Part shown: piece by piece, positions 31,381 through 42,820 of the stretch
How positions within the stretch are numbered: the stretch's first letter is position 1
Layout: each line of letters starts with the position of its first letter
Assembly: GCA_933207985.1 (NCBI GenBank)
Contig: OW240916.1
Span: forward strand, 88,541,123 to 88,605,122
Length of the DNA stretch: 64,000 nucleotides
Direction: 5' to 3'
Source of the DNA: Pelobates cultripes
Taxonomy: Eukaryota; Chordata; Amphibia; Anura; Pelobatidae
Position numbers and translations under genes: made by a program
Notes under the pieces: model-generated
Told to the model about the DNA's origin: nothing
What the model saw: the letters and a program-made list of their open reading frames with translations, nothing else
Database searches by the model: none

Positions 31381-32369
31381 TCTTGGAATGTACACCAGAA
31401 TCTGCTTAGTCTCCCGGTCCCCCCGGCCTAGCGACCAAAATTTACACCTAGATACACTAGTCAAAACAGGACACCGGTGTCCGACATGAACTATTTACAC
31501 CAAGATTCAGTCTGACCCAAACCACCTGTATTAGACGGGCTGACTACAGAGCGTCTAATGTCAACATAAGTGGTGCGCCTTCGCTTTGTCCTTCTAGTGG
31601 GAAGGGGCAGATTCCATACAACCAAACCAATTCCAAATACAAACCCCTTGTGGGCCTACTGCTCTAACAGTATTAATCTTACCTTTTCATTCTTGGACCT
31701 GGGCTTCAAACTCATCGACAGGGCACCCGGGTACTTACTGCGCAGAAGCCGATGATCTCCTGGACAAAAGGCCAGTGGCGCCGAGACGAAAGGAGGTCCA
31801 CGCAGAAGTTCAGGGATGCTGCCGTGGAGAACGTTGGTAAAAGTTTACCATCTCAAATCTCTGCGCCAGCTTCTGTGCGATGAGGTTTCCGGACCCAATG
31901 CACCTAAATTGTTACCGAAGGAATAACAGGAACAAACCGCAGAAGCCACACATAGAGATATGGATACAAGTCTTCAGGAAGTAAGAGGCATTTATTCACG
32001 TACCGATCGGGTCTCAGATGGACTAATGTTCCACAACAGATCTGAGCCCAGAACACATGGAATACATTCCTTATATAGCAATATAGCTCCTCCCATAAAT
32101 AGCTACACCCACACATACCCTTAACCAATCAATGAACAGAGTCTGGACTTACTCATCTGGTCAGACCACATGGCTCATGCGAAACAAAGGAGAAAGGAGT
32201 GTGATTTCAGTTCCTACATTCCTGCCCATGCTCAGTACATTGATGACAGTATCTTAGCTACATGTAACTAACTAACTAACTAACAGATACAACAAACACC
32301 TGTACTTGTATATGCCACATGGGGATTTCAGGCCTACTAAATTTTGAACCATGTTGAAATCCCATCACA
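31381..32369 (-). mobile_element. LTR (31910-32369) with adjoining internal leader, minus strand
   Basis: On the minus strand an LTR-like unit starts 'tgtgatgggatttcaacatgg' (plus 32369) and ends 'ttcggtaaca' (plus 31910), so TG...CA, 460 bp. An AATAAA signal lies on that strand near 31993-31998. The sequence below 31910 ('tttaggtgcattgggtccgg' on the minus strand) sits where a primer site would be, with GC-rich leader to about 31380, but I could not match it to a tRNA with confidence. No gag or pol motifs were seen and no second LTR. Confidence 0.55.
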
Positions 32370-32980
32370 ATACTTTATTACTTTAAAAACACACATAAAA
32401 GGAGTAGAGTATAACAAAATGGGTTTCACCTTGTTGGGACAAAGTGAAATCATAGCACAAAGAACCTGACATTCACAACAAGTGTAGGAGTTATTGCAAG
32501 GTTGGTTATGCAATTTTTAACCCTACTAGCCTTACTTTTATCCTGAGATAAATTACATGGTATGTTGATGCTGCTAGGGCTGACAGTTTAATAACCAACC
32601 TGTTTGCTCTCTCCCAACTGCTACAATTGTCTCCCTGAAATTAATATGTTATGCAAATACTTTATTCAGAGGAGTTTATGGATTGCCACAATTCCTGTAT
32701 AGTGAAAAAACAACTGTATGCTTTTTTTAATTTTTATTGTTTATAGTGATCACCTGTCGCATGTTATCCGTGATACTCTGGTAAAAAGCCAGCACAAAGG
32801 AGAATCAAATAAAGGATTTGGTTGAATGTAGCTTATATAATGGGACACAATAGAAATGCTTAGGCTTCTGGAGACATTCTAACACACTGAAATACTAATA
32901 CAATCTTAGCAATCATGTAAAGAGACCAACGGTAATAAGTAATTGTAGTTCATATCCTCTAGATTGTAAACTAGTTTGAA
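32370..32980. other. No gene seen
   Basis: AT-rich flank, nothing recognised. Confidence 0.3.
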
Positions 32981-32985
32981 CAGGG

Positions 32986-33793
32986 TGTGACAAACTCCTT
33001 GTGATCTGGTCATTTACCACAAGCTCCTGGAGGAGCCAGCTTGCGAGCCTCCTGCCTCAGGACTATGGGCCCTGCAATATACCTTGCCCAATGCACTTTA
33101 AAATGCACCGTTCATGTGATTTATGTACTTTTGTCCTCAAGAAAGAGAGACCGACCGTTAGCCCTGATACCCTGGAACTGTTTTGTGCATAGGACCATAT
33201 GCACGGTCGGTCAAATAATTGACTTCCATGAAAATCCCGAACCCCTGAACCGATCTGGGTGATTTTTGGATATGTTGGTCACCCAGATCCGGGCTATCAG
33301 GGGATGTAATTTTTGTGGGAGTTTTTTTTATGTGTTTTGAAAGTATTTTTGGGCTTTTTGTAAAAATGTTTGTTTTCTGTGCCTGGAGATAATTGAATTT
33401 AATACAGTGCTTGACTTTATTATCTCCCAGGCACAGGGGAGGGATTGACCTATTTTGTATGGGAGTGTCCTGGACATGAGAGCCAATCTAATCGTGTATA
33501 TGTTTTTACCGTAGTCTACTCTCAAGTCCAGGTGGCAGTGCCTCATGCATGGGGACCTGCATATAAGGCTAGTTGTGGCTGCCATTAAAGAGATTCGTTT
33601 TACCCTTCATGAAGTCTAGGCTCATGTTTGGGGATTGGAGAGCTATATTCACACTCTGGGGATTGCTATAATCACTATACTCCCTTGGCTTACAACGATT
33701 GCTCTTGTAAGAGCAGCCTTATGGAATTCAAGGATTACTAGGAAGCAGCGATTGACGGAGGTATCCAGTCGGGGTGCCTGGTGGTCCGTTACA
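32986..33793 (+). mobile_element. Solo LTR
   Basis: Starts TGTGACAAACTCC, ends GGTCCGTTACA, and is flanked by 'caggg' on both sides (32981-32985, 33794-33798). It contains the fold 'gcctggagataat' / 'ttatctcccaggc' (about 33380-33435) and ATTAAA near 33584. It is related to the other '...ccgttaca' LTRs of this window. A single LTR with its own target duplication indicates loss of the interior by LTR-LTR recombination. Confidence 0.88.
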
Positions 33794-33798
33794 CAGGG

Positions 33799-34189
33799 TA
33801 CTCAGTTACTTCTTAATTTCTGTTAACATTTTGAATTATTACTTTCTTGTTTGATGTGAGGCTTGGACTGGCCATGTGGCAAACCAAGCAAATGCTTGGT
33901 GTTCCATGATGGCCATGGGCAGAGACTGACAGGGGAGGTCAAAGGATCTCCTCTGCTGGGCCTTGCAAGGTAAGTGAGCCAGGCAGCTTACAACTGTCTT
34001 CTCGCAAGCTCAGATATTATCAGAGTGGTTACCCATGGCAACTCTCTGAACCAGAAGAGCTTGTTAGATGGAGGGGCATGTTCTGTACCTTGTGGAGGTA
34101 CAGACCAAATAACAAGTTCACTGGACCACCAGGATTAACATGTCTCCTCCCTTCAATGTAATAATAAGAAGGGAGGAGATTATAATATG
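33799..34189. other. No gene; possible decayed hAT end near 33865
   Basis: 'gaggcttggactggccatgtggc' resembles the hAT terminus family 'cagggccggactgg...' but lacks the CAGGG start. Otherwise featureless. Confidence 0.3.
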
Positions 34190-34246
34190 TATTATTCATA
34201 TTATAATCCCTCCCTGTGGATAGAAAACTAAAATAGATTTATAGTG

Positions 34247-34280
<34 letters not shown>

Positions 34281-34995
34281 TATATTAGAGTGTAGAACCC
34301 ATTCTCACAGTCGTCTCTTCACTGCAACTCTTTAATAGAGAGAAAGATTTATGTGCAGAGAACAATACTGACAGTATGTATGGTAGTAGAGTATAAATTA
34401 TGTGAGCATAGATCTCCATGCTCTGAAACTATTTATTAGAATGTAAGCTCTGTGGGCAGTAATTATTAACTCTGATTGTATTATAGTCCCTCCCTATGGA
34501 CAGAAAACTAAAATAGATTTATAGTACATGTATATTAGAGTGTAGGATCCATTCTCACAGACCTCTCTTCTCTGCATCTCTTTAATAGAGAGTAAGCTTT
34601 AACTGCAGAGAACAATACCGACAGTATGTATGGTAAAATATAAAGTAGAGTGTAAGTTCTGTGAATATAGATCTCTACGCCCTGCAACTATTTATTAGAA
34701 TGTAAGCTCTCTGGGCAGGAATTTTTTCCCTCTGATTGTATTCTTTATATTACCATCCTTCTCCATGGGCAGAAACCAATTTATATGAATAATAAATGTA
34801 TATTAGAGAGTAGGATCCATTCTCACAGACCGCTGTTCTCTGCAACTCTTTGATAGATAGTAAGCTTTATGTGCAGAGAACAATACCGACATCATGTATG
34901 GTAAAATATAAAGTAGAGTGTAAGTTCTGTGAGCATAGATCTCTCCACTTTGCAACTATTTATTAGAATGTAATTTCTCTGGGCAGGATTTTTTT
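34190..34995. repeat. Three-copy tandem repeat, period about 250-270 bp
   Basis: Units begin near 34283, 34533 and 34801 at 'tattagagtgtag' or 'tattagagagtag'. Each runs through 'attctcacag', 'gcagagaacaatac', 'gtatgtatggta', 'catagatctc' and 'aactatttattagaatgtaa'. A (TA)n tract (34246-34286) precedes the first unit. No coding capacity. Confidence 0.85.
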
Positions 34996-34999
34996 CTGT

Positions 35000-35300
35000 G
35001 TAATACTCCAATACCACACATAGTTATCTCCGCTATTCCTTCCTTGAAGCTAAAAGGATCACTGTAGTAATCCAAGACCCTTTCCCCCCAGCAACTAGAT
35101 GACACATAGTTCTGGGAGTCAACTGAGTTTATTTTGGCCACTCTCAGCTTTTATGCACTGACTCCTAGCATGGGGTCTCCATATCAACATTACAAAGGTT
35201 TTCCTCCAAGGATCCTCTGTTTCTGAGAGATAATTGAGTGAGAAAACTATAACTCCATTATCTCTCAAATACAGGAAAAGATATACAATTTTCATAAAAA
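35000..35300 (-). mobile_element. LTR fragment, minus strand
   Basis: The reverse complement carries 'gcataaaagctgagagtggcc', 'aataaactcagttgactccc' and the 'gagataattgagt'-type fold. It corresponds to the 3' part of the LTR at 26790-27319 in opposite orientation. Confidence 0.6.
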
Positions 35301-35520
35301 TAAATTTTAATAGTATAGGAACCCCACGAAAGTCATATCACTGAATAGCTTGGGTCTGAATGCCCACTTTGTTGGAATAGTGCTCTGATACCTTTGATGG
35401 AACGGGAACGCCATTCGGATGAAGTTTTGACCAGTCGACCACGAGGTGATGCCCCAAAACAGTTACATAGAAAACAAGGCAAGGACCGGTCATCTTTCGA
35501 GGGTTCTCACACATCCACAC

Positions 35521-36390
35521 TGTTACGGCTCCCCCGGTAGGAGAGGGGTTACAGCCGTATTGAACGTTCCCTTCCCAAATATAGAGGTAGCCACTGAGCG
35601 CTCCAAACTGCCGAACAACAATCACACGAACCAATAAGTCTCCCAAACAGCCGAACAGCAATCACACGAACCAGCTAGTCTCCCAAACAGCTGAACAAGC
35701 GTAATCCATATGAATAATCCCCCCAATGACGAGACAAAGCTCCGTATTGAGGGTCAGCAGGAATCTGGTTTATTGAGGGCTACCTGCCTGGTATTTATGC
35801 AGGTCTCCTACCTGGTGGACACTCCCCTAGGGGACCAAATGGGAGACTGTGACAAGGACATTACATTGACCAATCAGAGTGTTACACATGTAGCCATGCC
35901 CCTTTAATTACCCAAGACCCTCTGCCCGGGAGATAATTGTGAAGTAATTCAATTATCTCCCTGGACAATGACCAAACGCCATTTTAAGTGACTTTAACAA
36001 AATGCATAAAAATACAATAAATGGACATAATACAGGCATTCAACATGTCCCCAGAAAGCTGGGATCTGAGCGCACAAAAGTACCGAATAGCGCTTAGATC
36101 CTATGCACACAGTCCAATCACATTGGAGTCAAAGTGTTCACAAAGTCTGTTCTCCATACGAATAGACTCCACGGGATGGCTATCTGGGGTATGGCTTATT
36201 CGCGGACAAAATCCTGAATACATGGACCTTCGTGAGTTTTCTATCGAAGGAGAACGGAGGTCGGCGGCTTCAGCAGTGTTTGTGCCAGCTACAGGCATCA
36301 ATTAAGAGGTGTCTGCGGTTAACCTCAATGTTCTAATGGGGCCAAGAGGTTAACCAGCAGCACACTTCTCTACTGGGTGGCCGGCCGTTC
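35521..36390 (-). mobile_element. LTR-like unit, minus strand
   Basis: On the minus strand it ends 'ccgggggagccgtaaca' (plus 35521) and contains an AATAAA signal near 35770 ('aataaaccagattcctg') and the 'gagataattgaat...aattatctcccggg' fold (about 35928-35965). The distal boundary near 36390 is a guess; no target duplication found. Confidence 0.5.
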
Positions 36391-36939
36391 GGGAGTTTTG
36401 TTTGGTAGTTTCCGGGAAGCATATAGAGTTCTACACGAATGGGGAAAGACATGAATCAAATAAAATAACACGAATTCAAGCAACGAAGTAATAGTAGTTC
36501 TCTTTAAATCCAAGACAGAGAGATCTGTCACACCCATACACTGCATAATAGCCCTGTTCCATTTTTGTTCTCTGGTATCCCACTTTTTAGGGAGACCAGA
36601 GACAAGAAACACACAACAAGCATATCATTACATTTGCTTGCATTGTTCAGAAACAAAAACAGGACATTTTCTTAATCTGAGAACACTTTAGCAGGGCTCT
36701 GTGCATTGGCACTCTGCAGGGATATCACACTAATATTCAAAATTTTGGGGAAGCATGCTTTATAATGTCATAACATGCCTCATTTCTCTTCTTGTCCCTC
36801 CTAGTGGGCTGTACTGCCTTTAATTGCCCAGACTGGATTTTTGCCCCACTCTCCACATTAACAGATAGGAATCTGTGTATACAGCATTTCTGATTAAAAC
36901 ACTGCAAATACAGAGAAAGCCTTTCTGCCTGAGGCACAC
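36391..36939. other. No gene seen
   Basis: Unassigned sequence between the LTR unit and the T2 element. Confidence 0.3.
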
Positions 36940-36967
36940 TTAAAGGACCACTATAGGCACCCAGACC
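36940..36967. mobile_element. Left piece of a T2 MITE split by the hAT element
   Basis: TTAA plus 'AGGACCACTATAGGCACCCAGACC'-type start (written in part). It breaks at 36967 and resumes at 42821 with the same 8 bases 'cccagacc'. Confidence 0.88.
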
Positions 36968-37097
36968 CAGGGCCGGTGCAAGGATTTTTGCCGCCATAGG
37001 CAAAATAAAAATTGACCCCCCCCATATGCCCGGCCCACGATGTGACATCACAAACCCATATCATGACATCACATATGACCCACCCCTTTCTCAACAT

Positions 37098-37177
37098 TTA
37101 ACCCCTTAAGAACACATGACATGTGTGACATGTCATGATTCCCTTTTATTCCAGAAGTTTGGTCCTTAAGGGGTTAA
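37098..37177. mobile_element. 72-bp piggyBac-type MITE, second copy
   Basis: TTAA at 37098-37101 and 37174-37177. The 72-bp interior differs at two positions from the copy at 12539-12610. Confidence 0.8.
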
Positions 37178-37503
37178 ATTATTAGTTATATGTTGCAATT
37201 AAGCCCCCTATTTAGAATGGTGGAGAATAACTACCATAACTTAAGCCATTGCTAAAAAAAACAAGCCTGTGTATTAGATTGTTCGGTTGCTCATGTATTT
37301 GGTAACTTCATGGTTTCTTACCCAAATTTAGTTCTCTAGTGCAAACAAAATTACTGATTTTTAAAAATTATCTACGTCAGTTATGCTTTAATTTAAGCTA
37401 CTTTGACCTTAAATTTAGAATTCACTTTAAATTCTCATTTTAGTGAATAACCCTATAGCGTTTGGTTCAAGACACTGACAAATTGCACAAAAAGCCACAA
37501 TCA

Positions 37504-38175
37504 GGGGCGTACCTAGAGCATTTGTCACCCGGGGAGGGTCTTGTGCTTGGCACCCCCTTGACCCCCCCAAAGCCCCTTCCCCAGCCAGTTTGGCTCCGCC
37601 TCTGATTTTGCTTAGCTCCACCCCACTTTTCCTCGGTGCGGCCAGTTTATCAGCTGTTTGCTTGTGTGAGCTGTACTGACCGCACGGCACCCTAACTACC
37701 ATGGGGCACTGTGCGGCCACAGCTCACACAGCCCCCTCTAGCCAGGGCCGGTGCAAGGATTTATGCCGCAAAAGTAAAGTAAAGTTTGCCGCCCCCCCAT
37801 GTGACATCACAATGCCCCACCCATATGATTTGCCATGTTATCTAACGCCAGTGCTGCAGTGCCGCCGTGTTTACATTAAAAGGCCTGCAGGGACAGGCTA
37901 TAGACACCAGAATAATGTTTCTTTAATGTGAGGTAAATTAGAGATTAGTGCCACGAATAATATACTAGATTGCCTACTTACAACCAGATGAGGATGATGA
38001 TGGGCTCTATTTGCAGTCTGGCTCCACTGGTCTGGTGTAGAACAGGCTCTCTGGAGGCGGTTTGTAACTGTGGTCACAAAAATCAATGTTCTGGGAGAAC
38101 GGGAAGCAGCTCCATTTTTTGGGGGCCCTTTACACAGCTCAAGGTCTGGGTCCCAGGGTCCACCTTCATGTTCCA
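37504..38175. repeat. hAT termini and body fragments
   Basis: 'caggggcgtacctagagc' at 37504 followed by 'acccggggagggtcttg' is a hAT-type left end. 'cagggccggtgcaagg' restarts at 37744. The body 37849-38100 parallels 42110-42360 ('aatgtgaggtaaattag', 'gcagtctggctcc', 'acaggctct'). No right ends or target duplications could be paired. Confidence 0.55.
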
Positions 38176-38184
38176 CTAATGAGT

Positions 38185-39312
38185 TTGTTCACAGGGGGTG
38201 GAGTGTGTAGGGGATGTCCTGATATGTGTGTAAGGAATGCATTGTGTGAATCTGTGTTTGTATGTGTAAGGGCTGCAAGGTGTGTTTCTGTGTATGTACG
38301 GGATGCATTGAGTGTGTGTAAGGGGTGCATTGAGTGTTTCTGTGTGTGTAAGGGATGCATTGTGTGTAACGGTTGCATTGCTTGTGTATGTGTGTCTGTG
38401 TGTGTAATGCAGTGTGTGTAATGCATTGTGTGTTTTTCTGTGTGCAAGGGGTGCATTGTGTGTGATGAATGTCAATCTCTCCCCCCCTCCAATTTCCTTC
38501 TCTCTCCCCCTCCCAATTTCTTTCTTTATCCCCCTCTCACAATCTTTCTTTATCCCCCCCTTCAATTTTATTCCCCCCTCCCAATTTCCTTCTCCCCCTC
38601 CCAATTTCTTTCTTTATCCCCCTCTCCAATTTCCTTCCCCCCTCCCAATCTCTCCTTATCCCCCCAATCTCTCCTTATCCCCCCTCCCAATCTCTCCTTA
38701 TCCCCATCTCTCCTTATCCCCCCAATCTCTCCTTATCCCCCCATCTCTCCTTATCCCCCTCCCAATCTCTCCTTATCCCCTCCCCATCTCTCCTTATTCC
38801 CCCATCTCTCCTTATTCCCATCTCTCCTTTCCCCTCCCAATCTCTCCTTATTCCCCTCCATCTCTCCTTATTCCCCATCTCTCCTTATTCCCCATCTCTC
38901 CTATCCCTCCCATCTCTCCTTATTCCCCCATCTCTCCTTGTTCACTATCCTCCCCAACTCTCCTTATTCCCCATCTCTCCTTATCCCCCAATCTCTCCTT
39001 ATTCCCCCCATCTCTCCTTATTCCCCATCTCTCCTTATTCCACCCCATCTCTCCTTATTCCACCCCACATCTCTCCTTATTCCCCCCCATCTCTCCTTAT
39101 TCCACCCCAATATCTCCCTTGTTCACCATCTCTCCTTATTCCCCATCTCTCCTTCCCACCCCATCTCTCCTTATTCCCCATCTCTCCTTATTCCCCCCAT
39201 CTCTCCTTATTCTCCACCATCTCTCCTTATACTCCCCCCATCTCTCCTTATTCTCCCCCCATCTCTCCTTATTCTCCCCCCCATCTCTCCTTATTCTCCC
39301 CCCTCCTCCACC
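38185..39312. repeat. TG-rich segment and long pyrimidine minisatellite
   Basis: 38185-38465 is TG-rich with loose 'gtaaggggtgcattgtgtg' units. 38470-39312 is almost pure pyrimidine, made of units like 'ccccatctctccttatt' of 14-20 bases. All three frames stay open on the plus strand only because the array lacks purines; the apparent 300-residue frames are not genes. Such a tract can form triplex DNA. Confidence 0.9.
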
Positions 39313-39379
39313 CCCTACCTCAGTTGTAGCGTGGCCGAGCCCTCTATTGGTCCACAGGTACAGGGAGCTATTGTTTCCT

Positions 39380-39436
39380 GACCCGGCCGGACTAACAGGA
39401 AGTGCACACTGAGTGTGCACTTCCTGTTAGTCCGGC
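39380..39436. repeat. Perfect palindrome, 27-bp arms, one-base centre
   Basis: The left arm runs from 'cggccggactaacagg' to 'aagtgcacact' and the right arm is its exact complement, around a single G. A diverged copy lies at about 6692-6750, also beside a homopurine/homopyrimidine minisatellite. Confidence 0.88.
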
Positions 39437-39949
39437 CGTGACTGGAGACAGAGCCTCCTACCTGCATGGTACGGGCTCGACCCGCACACTGAAGGAAGCG
39501 ACAGGAGGGACACTGAGCGCTTCCTCCTGTCAGCCCCTCTCCTCATGCTGGCCAGGCAGGGCAAAGCTGCAGCTGACTGAGGCTCTCTGCAGGCTCGGGC
39601 GGCTGCAGCGGAGGGCCGGCGCCCCCCTCCCAAGGCACCCCACCCTGCTGGCACCGGGGGGACCGCCCCTCCAGCCCCAATTAGCATGCTGGCCTGAATG
39701 TAAAATAAAGTGCGAATTTAAATAGTTTAATACATTAACATTCTGAAAGAGCAATACAACATACAGTTGTTAAGAGAAAAACACATGCCCACATTTATAT
39801 TATAGTGGCATACTTGCATAATATAAGTGCAACAATAGAAATGGTATGGTCATTCAAAGAACCCCCAAACACATAGCAAAATAAATATATAAATGCAGCA
39901 TACAATTTAAGTGCTAAACAGCTTAAATACTTTCTAACAGTTATTCTAT
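39437..39949. other. hAT interior, no gene
   Basis: GC-rich sequence to 39680 ('gccggcgcccccctcccaagg'), then the AT-rich 3' flank of the transposase gene. Nothing coding is supported on either strand. Confidence 0.35.
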
Positions 39950-40925
39950 CTAAATAAATTTAACTTTTCTTGCTTTGGCATTCACAAAGTCCTTCAGTAA
40001 TGTTTCAAAGTCAATCTCCTGTGCCGTCCGATTCTCTGTTGATATCATGGCAAGTCCCACAAGCCGTTCTTGGGACATTGAAGAACGAAGATACTTTTTT
40101 ACAATTTTCAGCTTCTAAATTTTCGCTTACCTGTGGCAACAGTGATTGGTAAGGTCAACATAATTTGAAGTGCAATTGCTACATTTGGAGCAAATCCATT
40201 CCTCACTTCGTAGGCCAAAATATCAACAGGTGTCATCGTAGGTTTTATAACAGGAGCCAATACAGCAAGTTCGTCACACATTTGCCTTCCATCTACATCA
40301 GACTCCTTTGATTTTGCATCGGTTAAGACATTTTGCAATTCTTTTTGCACATCTTTTAGCTTGTAGATGTCATACAAATATTTTAAATGCTTGGAATGAA
40401 ATTTCAGCTGTTCATATCTTTCATGTACAGATTTTATTTTTGTGTCTAATATTGTGAAGAAACATTCCACTTTAAATTTATTTTTAGGATCTAAGATAGG
40501 GTCATCTGGAACCTCATTCAAAAGCAACCTTTTTTTTTCCTCGTCTGATGCACTGGGTCTATTTCCATTTCCACTGCTAGCTCTCCTGCTTCTTTAAGTA
40601 AATCCTCAAAACCATTATCTGTCCGATAAGATTGAAAAAATGTCTTGATTGATTCCAAAAATTCCACAACATCTGGCAAGTACATTGACTGGCTTTGAAG
40701 AACTTTGCTGACAGAATTAATTCGACTTAGTATGTTAAACCAAAGGATGATAAAACACAAGAATTTAAACTTGTTTAACTCTTTTGCCAAGGATGAAGCC
40801 TTGATTCTTGCAAGAGCAGCAAAATTCATATCACCTCCGATTTCAATTAAGGTGTCATACACTTCTCCAACATGGAACCTAAATGGCTGAATAGCATCAA
40901 TTTTGACCATCTAGTATCGGATAGC
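39950..40925 (-). pseudogene. hAT transposase, C-terminal half, decayed
   Basis: Starting at 40925 on the minus strand, 'LSDTRWSK' is the hAT S-D-T-R-W motif. A shift follows into 'IDAIQPFRFHVGEVYDTLIE' and a helical middle part to about 40520, then a second frame 'ILDPKNKFKVECFFTILDTK' down to 40108. The dimerisation (hATC) end reads 'IALQIMLTLPITVATGKRKF', then, after two stops, 'KKYLRSSMSQERLVGLAM' and 'IDFETLLKDFVNAKARK', with the stop at 39950-39952. It resembles the ZMYM1-like hAT proteins of fish and frogs. The N-terminal zinc finger and first catalytic Asp are absent. Frameshifts and stops make it inactive. Confidence 0.82.
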
Positions 40926-41340
40926 TACTTAAAATCACCTCTACTAGCAAAAAAAAAAAATTGGGATTCAGTTAGACCATATGGCGATATCCATCACTAT
41001 GTTACAGCTCCCCAATATCCCCATTCCCCCCACACCCCCCCCCCATTTGGCTACTGTGACGTTCACTTTGATTCCCAAAAATTCACACTTTTATAAATGA
41101 ACCTGATAAAACAAAGTTCAAATTGTACATTTCATTAAAGAGACATTTTTTATGAACCATTACCTCTACATAGCATAGTGGTCTGACACTGCCCCCCATG
41201 TAAGTAGTCAAACCGTATTAGAGAAGTTTGACTTCTTACCTTATCTTACCCTACCTTCACTACATCAGCCAAAAGCCAGAGGATCTCTGCATTATGCAAG
41301 TGTGGGCACGGTGGTTGATGTAGTGGAGGTGGGGAGCAAC
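40926..41340. other. hAT interior, no gene
   Basis: No motif found. The transposase 5' half would be expected here but is not recognisable. Confidence 0.4.
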
Positions 41341-41788
41341 TTAAAGGAACACTATTTTGTCAGGAACGCTATACACAACACTATAGCGTCAGGAACGCTA
41401 TACACCTGTATCCTGTTACATTAATGCAGTCCTGTCCCTCACTGACGTCAGCCAGCGGGGGAGACCTAATGCGCATGTACGGCAATGGCCGCGCACGCGC
41501 ATTAGACCTCCACATAGGAAAGCATTATTCAATGCTTTCCTATGCGGATTTCGGCAATGCTGGAGGTCCTCACATAGCGTTTGGACGTCCAGCGTCGTAT
41601 AACACACTTTTCGTGTTATAAGAACATGGAAGTCCCTCTAGTGGCTGTCTGACATACAGCCACTAGAGGAGGACTTAACCCTGCAAGGTAATTATTGCAG
41701 TTTATGAAAACTGCAATAATTACACTTGCAGGGTTAAGGGTAGTGGGAGTTGGCACAAGTGGTCTGGGTGCCTGGAGTCTCCCTTTAA
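41341..41788. mobile_element. T2/Kolobok-like MITE inside the hAT element
   Basis: TTAA at 41341-41344 and 41785-41788. It starts AGGAACACTATTTTG and ends GGAGTCTCCCT. Internal folds include 'agtggctgtctgacatacagccact' and 'tgcagtttatgaaaactgca'. Confidence 0.75.
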
Positions 41789-41815
41789 GCTCCTCCATGC
41801 AGGGCGTGGAGACAC

Positions 41816-42089
41816 TTAAAGGGATACTATAGTCACCCAGACCACTTCAGCTCATTGATGTGGTCTGGGAGCCAGGTCCCTCAGGTTTTAACCTTTCAGA
41901 TTACATTTGGGGTTAAGCCAGCCTCTGTCTCGTCGGACAGGGGAGCTGACGGCGGCGGGGGAGGAGAGGCGCTGGAATAAGGTAAGCTTCAGCGCCACGG
42001 GAGGGGGACCCTGAGGGTGGGGGCACCCTCAGGGCACTATAGTGTCAGGAAAACCGCTTTGTTTTCCTGACACTATAGTGATCCTTTAA
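41816..42089. mobile_element. T2/Kolobok-like MITE, 266 bp
   Basis: TTAA at 41816-41819 and 42086-42089. The ends are AGGGATACTATAGTC and GACACTATAGTGATCCT. It lies 27 bases from the preceding T2 element. Confidence 0.85.
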
Positions 42090-42820
42090 CACCAGTACTG
42101 CACACAGTGTCTTTACTCTGAAAAGACAGTGTTTACCTTTTAAAAGCCTGCAGTGACAGGCTATAGACACCAAAACCACTACATTAAATTGTAGCGGTTC
42201 TGGAACTATAGTGTCCTTTTAATGTGAGGTAAATTAGTTATGTAATAATATTACTAAATAATAAAAATATTGGATTTCCTACTGACCACACCAGATAAGG
42301 ACAAGAAGATGATGGTCTCTGGCTGCAGTCTGGCTCCTGGTCAAATACAGGCTCTGGAGACTAGAGGCTGGGGAAGCAGAAACCAGCTACAATCCAGGAG
42401 GAGGCCACTGCAAGCAGCAGGCACTTAAAGCAGGCACCTTCTTCCACTTTAAAATCCGCTGGTCTGCCCCCTATCTGTGCTCAAGGGTGGAAGGGGCACT
42501 TGAACTCCGCCTCCATCAGGAATAGGTAAGTCCTCAGACCTCGAGAGACCTCCTCTTAGAGGTCTGCTGCGCGCCCACCCACCTTCACTGTCACGTGGGT
42601 GGTCTCATGGGCGGTCACCTCTCTCTGCGGCCGCCCTCCATAGAGCAGTGCTGTGCCGCCTGAGGCTTTCTGTAGCGCTCAGGCGGCACAGCATGAGGAG
42701 TGCCACACCGGCCGGCCGGTGGTGGCCAATTGCCGATTCCGGGTGCAGGACGCCGGTGCCCCCTGCTAAGTTGCGCCCTAGGCGGCCGCCTGGGTCGCCT
42801 TACAGGTAGCGCTGGCCCTG

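Larger units (their letters stand above)
36968..42820 (-). mobile_element. hAT transposon, 5.85 kb, inserted in a T2 MITE
   Basis: The 8-bp duplication 'cccagacc' (36960-36967 and 42821-42828) flanks ends 'cagggccggtgcaagg' and, inverted, 'cagggccagcgctacc'. Removing the insert makes the T2 sequence continuous with the copy at 2500. The transposase is on the minus strand, so the right end in this window is the 5' end. The interior has collected a 72-bp MITE, two T2 MITEs, further hAT ends (37504, 37744) and a pyrimidine minisatellite. The 37744-38100 region and 42090-42400 are diverged copies of each other. Confidence 0.85.

Noticed and set aside
31888..31909. Possible tRNA-Gly primer site beside the minus-strand LTR
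   Set aside because: 'aggtgcattggg' resembles the start of a Gly site, but the rest does not match, so no assignment was made.
38185..38465. Periodic 'gcattgtgtgtaa' units as a possible CRISPR-like array
   Set aside because: There are no conserved repeats with unique spacers of constant length. It is a degenerate TG-rich minisatellite in a vertebrate genome.
38414..39412. Open frames of about 300 residues in three overlapping frames on the plus strand
   Set aside because: They arise because the pyrimidine minisatellite contains almost no stop codons. All three frames are open at once and give Ser/Pro/Leu repeats, so none is a gene.
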